Source: an uncultured Oribacterium sp.
GTDB taxonomy: Bacteria > Bacillota > Clostridia > Lachnospirales > Lachnospiraceae
Assembly: GCA_900770445.1 (NCBI GenBank)
Contig: CAAGKO010000054.1
Location: forward strand, 1-30,036
Direction of reading: 5' to 3'
Length of the DNA: 30,036 bases
Shown here: piece by piece, positions 22,719-30,036 of the stretch
Layout: each line of letters opens with the position of its first letter
Position numbering within the stretch: position 1 is the stretch's first letter
Notes under the pieces: generated by a model
Told to the model about the DNA's origin: nothing
What the model saw: the letters and a program-made list of their open reading frames with translations, nothing else
Database searches by the model: none
Position numbers and translations under genes: made by a program

Positions 22719-23489
22719 ATGCTGGATCAGAATACGTCAATTCCGTTGTACGAACAAATGAAAATTTCAATCAGGAGAGACATTGAAAGAAAAAAATATG
22801 CACCAGGAGATCGTATGCCGAGCGAGCTGGAGCTGGAAGAGCAGTACCATGTCAGTCGAATCACAGTGCGTAGAGCAATCAAAGAGCTGTGCGATGAAAA
22901 TGTACTGATCAAACGACAGGGGAAGGGAACGTTTGTGATAGACGAAGAAAACAACGCGGCCAGACTGGATCGGGAACCATTAGGCTTTCACGAGTCAATT
23001 CGACGAAATGGAAAAAGCGCAAGATCGGAAGTTATAAAAAAAGAGATTATCAAGGTTAAAAAGGAGTATGCCAGTGATTTGGAAATCGATCCGGACGATG
23101 ATGTAATCTTTTTACAGCGGGTCATGTATGCAGATAAAAAGCCGATTATGATTGACAACAGTTATATTCCGCTTAAACGTTTCCCTGGAATTTTCGAAAA
23201 ATTAACAGAGGATTTTTCGCTAATTGAGATACTGGAGAAGGACTATGGCGTGAAGCTCGAAAAGTATTATCGGGTATTAAAGGTTCAGAAAGCAAATGAA
23301 GAGATGAGCCAGCTGCTGAACTGCCAGCTGGGTGATCCTGTCTTTGATCTTTTTAAACTGACCTTTGATGCACGTGACAATGCACAGTATATCTCCATAT
23401 CGTTACTGAATGGAGCAGATACATACTATGTGATGTCCAATGATGCCGGAAATGAAATCAAGCATAGTGGCTTAAGATGGAAAGTATAG
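22719..23489 (+). CDS. GntR/HutC-family transcriptional regulator, FrlR-like
   Basis: The 256-residue regulator has an N-terminal winged helix (I-P-L-Y-E-Q-M, M-P-S-E-L-E-L, V-S-R-I-T-V-R-R-A-I-K-E-L, G-K-G-T-F-V) and a C-terminal UTRA effector domain (~95-240: D-V-I-F-L-Q-R-V-M-Y-A, then Y-I-P-L-K-R-F-P-G). HutC-type regulators bind a sugar-phosphate-like ligand and release DNA. As the last gene of the cluster it most likely represses the promoter at 16551 through the AAGACGT repeats. AGGGAGAG precedes the ATG with relaxed spacing. In Bacillus, frlR lies apart from the operon, while here it is downstream on the same strand. Confidence 0.88.
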   Translation: MLDQNTSIPLYEQMKISIRRDIERKKYAPGDRMPSELELEEQYHVSRITVRRAIKELCDENVLIKRQGKGTFVIDEENNAARLDREPLGFHESIRRNGKSARSEVIKKEIIKVKKEYASDLEIDPDDDVIFLQRVMYADKKPIMIDNSYIPLKRFPGIFEKLTEDFSLIEILEKDYGVKLEKYYRVLKVQKANEEMSQLLNCQLGDPVFDLFKLTFDARDNAQYISISLLNGADTYYVMSNDAGNEIKHSGLRWKV

Positions 23490-23501
23490 ATTCACCGATT
23501 T

Positions 23502-23531
23502 AAAGTGGCCTCCGTTTAGGAGGCTGCTTTT
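23502..23531 (+). terminator. Terminator of the frl cluster
   Basis: GCCTCC-GTTTA-GGAGGC (23508-23524) extends by wobble and A-T pairs to AAAG/CTTT and is followed by Ts. Confidence 0.85.
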
Positions 23532-23669
23532 AGTTACTGGTGCTAAAACTCCAGGCTAATCCCCCAGGGAAATGCGAAGTATATATTCAGCTGAAAACAT
23601 GCTAAAATGTCCATAATTATGTCCGGCGAAGGGACAGAGAGATATACTGCTGCGCCGATGGGAGCTGTG

Positions 23670-26537
23670 ATGAGAGCTGAAATTCAAAAATATAGTACGC
23701 GAACCTTTCTTATACTGCTGATGTTCTGGGCACTGCTGTTCACGCTGTGCATTCGTCCGATGACGGTCTATGCGGAGGAGACGAGCGCTGCGGTGGCAGC
23801 GCCGACATCCGGCACCGATACGCCGTCCGAATCGAAAATCGTCCGTGTCGGTTATTTTCATTCCCGGAATTACCAGGAGGGGAGCGATGACGAGCATAAG
23901 CGAGGCGCAGGCTATGCGTATCTGCAGAAGATCGCGAGTTTGACCGGCTGGAACTATGAGTATGTCTACGCGCCGTTCGGGGAGTGCCTCGAGATGCTCG
24001 AGAACGGCGAGATCGATCTGATGGGGGATGTCAATTACACCCTCGATCGTTCCAGACGGATGCACTTCTCCGCGTATCCACAGGGGTCGGACGAATTCTG
24101 GCTCTATACGGACCGGAAGCATGAAGCGCTGGCGCAGGGAGACTACAGTGTACTGAAGGGCTGCCGCATCGGCGTCAGCAGTGGATCCTATCCGGAGATG
24201 ATGCTGGATCGATGGCTGGAGGCGAAGCAGATCGATGCCACGGTCGTGCCATGCACGGATGATCAGGTACTGACGCAGGAGCTGTCGGACGGTACACTCG
24301 ATGCCATCGTGACCCCTGGTCTCACCATGGACAGTGACGCCATATCGATCGCCAGGATCGGTGGCGGCGACTACTACTTCGCCGTGACCATGAAGCGGAC
24401 AGATATCCTGTCCGAGCTCAATGCAGCCCTGGCGGAAATCGATACGAGCGATTCGAATTACAGCCGCAACCTGGTCGCCCAGTACGAAAACAAGTCCGCA
24501 CGAAACTTCCTTTTAAACCCTCAGGAGAAGAAGTGGCTGGAGGCGCATCAGAACACGATCCGTGTGGGCTATTTCGAAGACAAGTTCCCCTTCAGCGGAA
24601 CGAGAGATGGCGAGCTGTCCGGCATCCTGAAGACCGTGCTGGATACCCTCGAGAAGCAGTATGGCATCACGATCACCGTGCAGCCCTATCGCTCGACGGA
24701 CGAGATGCGTGCAGCACTTGAAAAGGATGAAATCGATATCGCCGGTCCGGTGATCCGAGATTTCGATGTGCTGGAGCGGATAGGTGCGGTGTCGACCGAT
24801 GCCATCTATGAGCTGACCCCGGTGGTCATCTATAAGGATCGCAGATTCGATAAAACGTCGCCTGTCATCGCTACGACGAACAGCTCCTTCTATTCGGATG
24901 ATATCGTGCGTATCTCCTCGCACGATATCACCACCAGAAAATATGACCGCTTCGAGGACTGTCTGCAGGCGATTCTCGATGATGAGGCCGATGCGACAGT
25001 CATCGCATCTGCCCGCATCAACGAGCTGAATGACGATCCGCTGATGAAGAAGCTGTCGTATGCGGAGATCGCGGATCGCCAGAAGCTCGTGATGGTCACG
25101 ATGAAGGATAACCGACGGGTGGCGACCATCGTAAATAAGGCGATCGAGCAGTCTGCGAGTCTTCTGAGCGGCGTCGTACTTGCGGAAAATCTGCTCTCAA
25201 ACGATCGGGCCACACTGCATGAATTTATCCAGGCCCATACAGGCACCGTGATGATCATCGCGGCCGCCATCATTGGCATCCTCCTGTTGCTTCTGTCTCG
25301 ACTGGTGATCGGGCAGCGGAAGCTCGAGGCGGCGCTCGCGGAGGCACGCGAGGCCAATGCTGCCAACGTGGCGAAGACGACCTTCCTGAACAGCATGTCG
25401 CACGATATACGTACGCCGATGAATGCCATCATCGGCTTCACGAACATCGCACTTTCGATGGGCCCGGAGGAGAAGCTCCGGAACTGCCTCGAGAAGATCA
25501 TGCAGAGCTCGGACTACCTCATGTCACTCATCAACGACGTGCTCGACATCAGCCGTATCGAGAGTGGCAAGATCAAGTATGAGCCGGTGCCGTGCGATAT
25601 CACTGAAATCACTGACACGGTACTGTCCGTGGCCCATGGCTTCCTGCAGGGGCGGAGTATCGAGTTTATCGTTTCCCGCAGAAAACCGACGACGAAGTAC
25701 GTATATGCGGATGAGCTCCGCATCCGTGAGGTGCTGATCAACATCCTCAGTAACGCCATCAAGTTCACGAAGGATGGTGGCACGATCCGCTTTGAGGTGG
25801 AGGACCAGCCGGTCGGAGACGGGAAGCACGTCCAGGTGCGCTATCGCATCTCAGACACCGGCATCGGTATGAGCGAGGAATTTCAGGCGCATCTCTACGA
25901 GGAATTCGCACAGGAGAATGATGGTGCCCGCACGAACTATAAGGGCACCGGCCTCGGCATGGCCATCACGAAGCGCTACGTCGATATGATGCATGGCGAG
26001 ATCCATGTGAAGAGTAAGCAGGGCGTCGGCACGACCTTCACCGTCGAGCTCCCGCTTCAGATCGCAGACGTCGCTCTGGAGAAGAAGCCGGAGACGAGCT
26101 GTACGGAGCGCGACCTGCAGGGCATCCGTGTACTGATGGCGGAGGACAACGACCTGAATGCCGAGATCGCGATCACACTCCTCGAGGAGAAGGGCATGCA
26201 GGTCACCCGCGCCATCGACGGCCAGGACGTCATCGACCGGTTCCGCGCCGCGCCGGTCGGAAGCTTCGACCTCATCCTCATGGACATCATGATGCCGAAG
26301 CTGAACGGCTACGAAACGACCCAGGCGATCCGCAGCATGTCCGACCGCCCGGATGGTCGGACTATCCCGATCGTCGCCATGACGGCCAATGCCTTCGCCG
26401 AGGACATCGCCGCCGCCCACGCCGCCGGCATGAACGGCCACCTCGCGAAGCCGATCGACATGGACGAAGTCGTGAAAGTCATCTGCCGCGTTTTAACGGG
26501 CTCTGACCCTATGAAGAAAACCTTGCAGAATTCTTAA
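23670..26537 (+). CDS. Hybrid sensor histidine kinase with two SBP_bac_3 sensor domains (BvgS/EvgS-like)
   Basis: The 955-residue protein senses a small ligand outside the cell and relays phosphate inside. Order: signal peptide (cleavage near V-Y-A/E-E, ~36), two type 3 solute-binding domains (~55-280 and ~300-525), one membrane segment (~530-552, I-I-A-A-A-I-I-G-I-L-L-L-L-L), HisKA with H578 in S-H-D-I-R-T-P, HATPase_c (N-box I-N-I-L-S-N-A, G-box D-T-G-I-G-M and G-T-G-L-G-M), then a receiver with D872 in L-I-L-M-D-I-M-M-P and the conserved lysine in L-A-K-P-I-D. I prefer the ATG at 23670, which has GGGAGC seven bases upstream and gives a standard signal peptide; the frame is also open from 23607. 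No response regulator or Hpt partner gene is adjacent. Confidence 0.92.
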   Translation: MRAEIQKYSTRTFLILLMFWALLFTLCIRPMTVYAEETSAAVAAPTSGTDTPSESKIVRVGYFHSRNYQEGSDDEHKRGAGYAYLQKIASLTGWNYEYVYAPFGECLEMLENGEIDLMGDVNYTLDRSRRMHFSAYPQGSDEFWLYTDRKHEALAQGDYSVLKGCRIGVSSGSYPEMMLDRWLEAKQIDATVVPCTDDQVLTQELSDGTLDAIVTPGLTMDSDAISIARIGGGDYYFAVTMKRTDILSELNAALAEIDTSDSNYSRNLVAQYENKSARNFLLNPQEKKWLEAHQNTIRVGYFEDKFPFSGTRDGELSGILKTVLDTLEKQYGITITVQPYRSTDEMRAALEKDEIDIAGPVIRDFDVLERIGAVSTDAIYELTPVVIYKDRRFDKTSPVIATTNSSFYSDDIVRISSHDITTRKYDRFEDCLQAILDDEADATVIASARINELNDDPLMKKLSYAEIADRQKLVMVTMKDNRRVATIVNKAIEQSASLLSGVVLAENLLSNDRATLHEFIQAHTGTVMIIAAAIIGILLLLLSRLVIGQRKLEAALAEAREANAANVAKTTFLNSMSHDIRTPMNAIIGFTNIALSMGPEEKLRNCLEKIMQSSDYLMSLINDVLDISRIESGKIKYEPVPCDITEITDTVLSVAHGFLQGRSIEFIVSRRKPTTKYVYADELRIREVLINILSNAIKFTKDGGTIRFEVEDQPVGDGKHVQVRYRISDTGIGMSEEFQAHLYEEFAQENDGARTNYKGTGLGMAITKRYVDMMHGEIHVKSKQGVGTTFTVELPLQIADVALEKKPETSCTERDLQGIRVLMAEDNDLNAEIAITLLEEKGMQVTRAIDGQDVIDRFRAAPVGSFDLILMDIMMPKLNGYETTQAIRSMSDRPDGRTIPIVAMTANAFAEDIAAAHAAGMNGHLAKPIDMDEVVKVICRVLTGSDPMKKTLQNS

Positions 26538-26543
26538 GCCGGT

Positions 26544-26568
26544 CGCAAGGGGGTCAGACCCCCTTGCG
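26544..26568. repeat. Perfect 12-bp inverted repeat after the kinase gene
   Basis: CGCAAGGGGGTC (26544-26555), one A, then GACCCCCTTGCG (26557-26568). It starts seven bases after the stop codon. There is no T-run, so it is either a poor terminator or a short dispersed palindrome. Confidence 0.65.
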
Positions 26569-26612
26569 AAACGGGGCGGTCTGACTGGACGTGCAAAATC
26601 TGAAAAAATCAG

Positions 26613-26641
26613 TTCCGTTTCAGCTTTTTCTGCGCTATAAT
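26613..26641 (+). promoter_or_regulatory. Promoter of the tRNA gene
   Basis: TTCCGT (26613-26618) and a consensus TATAAT (26636-26641) are 17 bases apart, ending 13 bases before the tRNA 5' end. Confidence 0.75.
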
Positions 26642-26654
26642 ATACAGCTGTAGC

Positions 26655-26727
26655 GGGGACATAGCTCAGTTGGGAGAGCGTTGCGTTCGCAACGCAAAGG
26701 TCGCGGGTTCGAATCCCGTTGTCTCCA
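26655..26727 (+). tRNA. tRNA-Ala (anticodon CGC)
   Basis: A 73-base cloverleaf can be drawn: acceptor GGGGACA/TGTCTCC, D stem GCTC/GAGC, anticodon stem TTGCG/CGCAA with loop TTCGCAA, T stem GCGGG/CCCGT with loop TTCGAAT, discriminator A. The acceptor contains the G3-U70 pair, the identity element for alanine. The CCA end is not encoded. It has its own promoter and terminator. CGC reads GCG only, a codon frequent in the GC-rich genes here. Confidence 0.95.
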
Positions 26728-26733
26728 TAGCGT

Positions 26734-26769
26734 GGATCGTATTCGAAGCATCGGATACGATCCTTTTTT
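26734..26769 (+). terminator. Terminator of the tRNA gene
   Basis: GGATCGTATTCG and CGGATACGATCC pair over 12 positions (one wobble) around a 6-base loop, followed by six Ts. Confidence 0.95.
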
Positions 26770-26889
26770 GCGCCCATGTTTCGGCCATCCACATCATCAC
26801 TCCGCGCATGCGTTGTGCCTCGCCGCAACGCACTCTGCCGCTCGCTGACTCATCGCCAGGCACCGCTGATGGTGTTCGTCTGCCCATCC

Positions 26890-28386
26890 TCACTTCTGCA
26901 GTATCTGCTTTTCGTTCTCCTGCACGCGCCGCTCGAGCGCGGTATACTGCCGGAGCTCGTCCTCCGTAAATCCACGGAACTTCGCCTGCTCGTAGTCGCG
27001 CTCCGCGGCCGCGATATCCTGCAGCACCGCATCCGCCGCCGGCAGCAGCTCGAGACGGATCTTCCGCGGCTCGCGTTTTTTCTTCGTCATTCCCTCCGCG
27101 TCTGCATCCTGTGCCTCGCCACGCTTTCCGAAAAGACCGGTCGCCTCGGCTATTTCCGCCGCGTCGCGCCGTTTCCTCGGCACGTCGACCACCTCGAGCA
27201 TCCCGCGTGTGACCAGCTTCTGCAGCGCGGCGCGCAGATCCCCGCGGCTCATATGCATCAGCTCCGCAAGATCCTTCCGGCTCAGCGCCTTTCCGGCATT
27301 CTTTCGATCAGTCGCCTCCACGGCATCTTCCCGCGCAGGCATCTGCGCTTCTGCCCCTCGAGCGAGCGCCTGTCCCGCGTCCTTCCGATACAGCAGCAGC
27401 GACAGCTCCGCCATCGTCATATCATACTTCAGCGCCACCGACTCGAGATAGCGCTCGAGCAGCTTCCGGTCGCGGTACTTCTCCACGATGATCCCATCCT
27501 CCGAAATCACCTCCTGCAGCGCCTGACTCCGTTCCTCACCGAGCTTCTGCGTCCCCGGAATCGTCGCCGGGAACACGAAACCATCCTTCGCCGCATCCAC
27601 CAGGAAATGATAAACCTGCAGCCGCTTCCGCTCATACGCCTCCTCATCCAGCACATGCTTGAAGAAGTCGTTGTAGCACTCGAACATCGCGAGCTTCATC
27701 TCCACCGTCCGCGCGAAGCTGATCTTCTGATTCACCAGCGAACCCTTCGTCTTCACATAATAGTAGACCGGCGTCCGCAGCGCATAGAACGTCGTCGCAT
27801 AGCGCACATACTCGAGATTAAACAGGAAATCCTCGCACCAGCTGAGCTTCGCATCCATCCGGATCCCGTGCGCCTCCACAAGCGAGCGCCGGTACAGCTT
27901 ATTCCACAGCACCCCATAGTAGTAGTCCGCCGGATTCTCCATCATGAAGCCCACGAACGCCTCGCGCTCGATTACCTGGTCCGTGTCGATATCCCCCTTC
28001 CGCGACACCATCTCTCCGACGACACGATAGAAGTCCGCGATCACCAGATCGCAGCCCGTCTCCTCGGCCGCCCGCACCATCAGCTTCGTCGCATCCGCCG
28101 TCAGCCAGTCATCACTGTCCACGAACTGCAGAAACGTACCCCGCGCCCGCGCGATCGCCTGGTTTCGCGTATCCGACACCCCCGTATTCTCCTTATGCAC
28201 GACCACCACGCGCGCATCCGCCCGCGCATATCCGTCGCAGATCTCCCCGGACCGATCCTTACTTCCATCATCCATGAGGATCAGCTCGAAATCCCGAAAC
28301 TCCTGATTCAGAATACTGTCCACACAGCGCGCGAGACTCTTCTCCGCGTTATACACCGGCACGATGATACTGACCTTCGGCTCCAT
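26890..28386 (-). CDS. Family 2 glycosyltransferase fused to a MarR-like winged-helix domain
   Basis: The 498-residue protein begins with a GT-A glycosyltransferase (residues ~3-230): V-S-I-I-V-P-V-Y-N, L-M-D-D-G-S-K-D (~37-44), the D-x-D-like metal site V-D-S-D-D-W (~89-94), then W-N-K-L-Y and W-C-E-D-F-L-F-N. The usual GT2 enzymes of this type end near residue 330. Here a C-terminal region (~325-498) has a MarR-type layout: M-T-M-A-E-L-S-L-L-L-Y, S-R-K-D-L-A-E-L-M-H-M (HTH ~368-390), L-Q-K-L-V-T-R-G-M-L-E, and a closing helix G-F-T-E-D-E-L-R-Q-Y. It is interrupted by two low-complexity insertions. I chose the ATG at 28386, which has GGAGG five bases upstream; the open frame runs 74 codons further with no ribosome site. 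The likely role is surface glycan synthesis; the function of the winged helix is unknown. Confidence 0.85.
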   Translation of the reverse strand: MEPKVSIIVPVYNAEKSLARCVDSILNQEFRDFELILMDDGSKDRSGEICDGYARADARVVVVHKENTGVSDTRNQAIARARGTFLQFVDSDDWLTADATKLMVRAAEETGCDLVIADFYRVVGEMVSRKGDIDTDQVIEREAFVGFMMENPADYYYGVLWNKLYRRSLVEAHGIRMDAKLSWCEDFLFNLEYVRYATTFYALRTPVYYYVKTKGSLVNQKISFARTVEMKLAMFECYNDFFKHVLDEEAYERKRLQVYHFLVDAAKDGFVFPATIPGTQKLGEERSQALQEVISEDGIIVEKYRDRKLLERYLESVALKYDMTMAELSLLLYRKDAGQALARGAEAQMPAREDAVEATDRKNAGKALSRKDLAELMHMSRGDLRAALQKLVTRGMLEVVDVPRKRRDAAEIAEATGLFGKRGEAQDADAEGMTKKKREPRKIRLELLPAADAVLQDIAAAERDYEQAKFRGFTEDELRQYTALERRVQENEKQILQK

Positions 28387-28624
28387 AGGCACCTCCATCA
28401 AAAAACTACTTCTAGTTGTACCATAAAACCCTCCCGTTGACACTCGTATATTTCTGCTCACTTTTCCCGGGCCAATGTCTCGGCCCTCCGCCTGCTCACT
28501 CCGCGCCCACGCGTCCGCACCCTCCACCTTCTCACGTCGCGTCCACCCATTCGCACTCGTTGCCTTTATCGCGCCCATGCCTCCGCCCACCACCTCCTCA
28601 CGTCGCATCGAAGCACCAATTCCC

Positions 28625-28755
28625 TCATGAAAATGTCATATTACAGCATAAATTCGCTCATGAAAGTGTAATGAAGCACGGATTATTCCCTCATGAAAGT
28701 GGCAAAATACTGAAAAGAACGCTCATAAAAGTGGCAGAGCACGGAAATCTGAGAG
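28625..28755 (+). repeat. Four degenerate 33-base tandem repeats
   Basis: CTCATGAAA-like units start at 28625, 28658, 28691 and 28723 (steps 33, 33, 32). Each opens CTCATGAAAGTG or a close variant and then diverges in an A-rich tail. A more GC-rich stretch at 28441-28610 carries looser repeats of CTCACGTCGC. An open frame crosses all of them but has no plausible start. The 28387-28899 interval has no other gene. Confidence 0.7.
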
Positions 28756-28839
28756 GAAAAAGAAGGTGCCATGGTGTTAAATTATTCTTATGATATTTCC
28801 GCTTCCTGATGATTTTTTTGAATTATCTTAACTTTAATA

Positions 28840-28868
28840 TCGAAACTTAACTTAAAACAAGTTATAAT
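28840..28868 (+). promoter_or_regulatory. Promoter of the 28900 gene
   Basis: A perfect TATAAT (28863-28868) lies 17 bases after TCGAAA (28840-28845). AACTTAACTT repeats overlap the spacer and may be a regulator site. Confidence 0.6.
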
Positions 28869-28899
28869 ACAAAAATAGAGTTAAATAGAAGGAGAACAT

Positions 28900-29241
28900 A
28901 TGGAATATCTCTATAAAGTTCTGGGAATTAAAGCGACAGTTCAGCGCGCAGAGTTTGACCATCTGCCCAATTATATAGCTGTAAGGTATCGTTTACAGAA
29001 GGTATCCATGGATGGACAGAAAGTGATTTTTCTTTATCCAAAGACAGAGTTGGAGCAGATCGAAGACCTGAAGGCTCAGCTCAAATCCACCGGCGACGCC
29101 ATCCTCGCAGAGTGCGCCGTCAAGGACCACATCTGGGGCATCGGCTTATCGATGAAGGACCCAGATCGACTCGACGTGAAAAAGTGGCACGGAACGAACC
29201 TGCTGGGGTATGCACTCATGATCGTACGAGAACGGGTGTGA
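28900..29241 (+). CDS. Chimeric small protein: MarR-type-regulator-like N-terminus joined to a NADAR C-terminus
   Basis: The 113-residue product has two unlike halves. Residues 1-~62 (M-E-Y-L-Y-K-V-L-G-I, V-R-Y-R-L-Q-K-V, D-G-Q-K-V-I-F-L-Y-P-K-T-E) resemble the start of a clostridial regulator family that normally continues with an I-Y-L-P-F region and a winged helix. Residues ~66-113 (G-D-A-I-L-A-E-C-A-V, I-W-G-I-G-L-S, W-H-G-T-N-L-L-G-Y-A-L-M) match the end of NADAR domains (YbiA/RibX type), usually ~150 residues, which act on ADP-ribose or riboflavin intermediates. DNA composition changes from AT-rich to GC-rich near 29085. The NADAR active site is incomplete, so catalysis is unlikely. A strong promoter and an AAGGAG site favour expression. 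It may be a fusion pseudogene. Confidence 0.6.
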   Translation: MEYLYKVLGIKATVQRAEFDHLPNYIAVRYRLQKVSMDGQKVIFLYPKTELEQIEDLKAQLKSTGDAILAECAVKDHIWGIGLSMKDPDRLDVKKWHGTNLLGYALMIVRERV

Positions 29242-29551
29242 AGGGCGAAAATCCAGATACCAATATAAATACGTATTTGATGATTTATAGATATGAATAA
29301 ATGCAGATCAAAATGCGCAGAATATGAGCACTTATAGACATTTAATCAACACTATATGAAAATATGCCTATTATTTTTGAGAGATGCTGGATGGTAAAAT
29401 TCCGAGTTGTTGAGCTGTTCTTACTTTCTATTTTATCAGATATCGCCTACAGAGTCCATAGCTTCATAGCTCAAAACAGTTCACCCACCAACCATTTGGC
29501 TATGTAAAGGGGACGGCTTTTCAGCCGCCCCACCGGTCAACGCTGCGTTAA
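29242..29551. other. Gene-free interval
   Basis: I see no supported gene in these 310 bases. Apart from the minus-strand terminator at 29509-29531 there is only AT-rich sequence with no ribosome site and no long frame. Confidence 0.6.
29509..29531 (-). terminator. Terminator of the CD1107-type gene
   Basis: Reading minus: GGGGCGGCT-GAAA-AGCCG-T-CCCC, a 9-bp stem with one bulged base, followed by TTTA. It lies 20 bases past the stop codon. Confidence 0.7.
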
Positions 29552-30036
29552 TCAGACAGGTTCATCGTCCGATTCCGCTTCATAATCCTCGTTGACATCC
29601 ACTTCTTCGTCCTCGTCACCATCATCCTCCGGCAGCTGGAGCGTATCTTCATCCTCATCGTGATAATCCGCATCCGGGTCCGGCTGATTTTTCTTGGACG
29701 CAGGCTTTACGCCCTTCATCTTGATATAGAGATAACCGCCGACACCGGCTGCACCGATCACAAACAGAAGCAGCATAATCATCGGAAGCGGAGACGATTT
29801 CTTCTGCTCGCTCTCTGTTTTCTGCTCTTCCGGTGCCGGTTCCGTCTCCTGCGGCTTTTCGGTTTCCGCAGGTTCCGTGACTTCCGGCTCCTTCTCCCGA
29901 TACTTGGCAGCTTCCTCTTCATCCATCAGCGCAAGCAGATCGGCCTCGTCCACCATGTTCAGGAAATGCACATTCTGGTTGCCGTCTTTATCGCGGTCGA
30001 TGATCAGATAGAATGTGTTGCCCGCCTTTGTCACCA
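29552..30036 (-). CDS. CD1107-family mobile element protein (DUF4366-like), 5' end outside the window
   Basis: The visible 161 codons are the C-terminal part of a single-pass membrane protein of Tn/ICE conjugation modules. T-K-A-G-N-T-F-Y-L-I-I-D-R-D is the conserved core; a Glu/Pro/Thr-rich linker follows, then a membrane helix (P-M-I-M-L-L-L-F-V-I-G-A-A-G-V-G-G-Y-L-Y) and an acidic cytoplasmic tail rich in D and E. The frame is open to the window edge; the first codon readable as a start is a GTG that corresponds to an internal valine of the family, so the true start lies beyond. Its presence suggests an integrative conjugative element beginning at the right end. Confidence 0.85.
   Translation of the reverse strand, partial: VTKAGNTFYLIIDRDKDGNQNVHFLNMVDEADLLALMDEEEAAKYREKEPEVTEPAETEKPQETEPAPEEQKTESEQKKSSPLPMIMLLLFVIGAAGVGGYLYIKMKGVKPASKKNQPDPDADYHDEDEDTLQLPEDDGDEDEEVDVNEDYEAESDDEPV

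Noticed and set aside
26670..26969. Plus-strand ORF of 99 residues across the tRNA
   Set aside because: It begins inside tRNA-Ala and shows the usual spurious tRNA translation (AGSNPVVS). It also runs through the terminator.
26776..28440. Plus-strand ORF of 554 residues
   Set aside because: Antisense shadow of the GC-rich glycosyltransferase gene, rich in R, H and L, with no domain and no ribosome site.
28625..28755. CRISPR array
   Set aside because: The units are contiguous and degenerate with no separate spacers, and no cas genes are present.

Overview
The window looks like chromosomal DNA of an anaerobic Clostridia member (Bacillota), most likely Lachnospiraceae. Supporting signs are strong AGGAGG-type ribosome sites, TTGACA/TATAAT promoters, a group-B-like [FeFe] hydrogenase, a fructoselysine operon in the Firmicute frl order, and a CD1107-type integrative-element protein at the right edge. 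Base composition is patchy. GC-rich housekeeping-like genes (gmd/rmd, ABC exporter, glycosyltransferase, kinase) alternate with AT-richer islands (frl operon, toxin-antitoxin pair, prepilin, 28.9 kb gene), which suggests a mosaic.

Layout from left to right: a GyrI-like gene cut by the edge and a truncated small ORF (1-262, minus); a two-gene CHR/chromate-type transporter (537-1699, minus) with a structured leader; a monomeric [FeFe] hydrogenase (2097-3599) behind an AT-rich inverted repeat and followed by a strong terminator; a histidine phosphatase (minus); a lone type IV prepilin-like protein and a membrane diguanylate cyclase (4736-6925); a YtrA-type GntR/ABC/permease operon (7126-10932); a HigB/HigA-type toxin-antitoxin pair (minus).

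From about 11.9 to 14.0 kb lies a graveyard. Inverted repeats are followed by 3'-terminal remnants of a TRAP large permease, an IlvD/Edd-family dehydratase and tryptophan synthase alpha, with an intact YwaF-like membrane protein between them. Next come gmd and an rmd-like reductase (GDP-6-deoxy-hexose synthesis), then a complete frl-type operon (16642-23489): SIS deglycase, ABC binding protein, two permeases, PfkB kinase, PHP phosphatase and GntR regulator. It sits behind a textbook promoter overlapped by a 13-bp-arm inverted repeat. The operon has no ATPase gene, so the importer presumably borrows a shared MsmX-type ATPase. A hybrid histidine kinase with two periplasmic-binding-type sensor domains, a tRNA-Ala(CGC) with its own promoter and terminator, and a glycosyltransferase fused to a MarR-like winged helix follow. 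The right end has degenerate 33-bp tandem repeats, a chimeric NADAR-tailed ORF and the edge-cut CD1107 protein.

The strongest candidates for something undescribed are the glycosyltransferase-MarR fusion, the NADAR chimera, the cluster of 3' gene remnants next to interleaved inverted repeats, and the structured element at 1802-1865. All functional assignments are from reading the sequence; no database search was possible.
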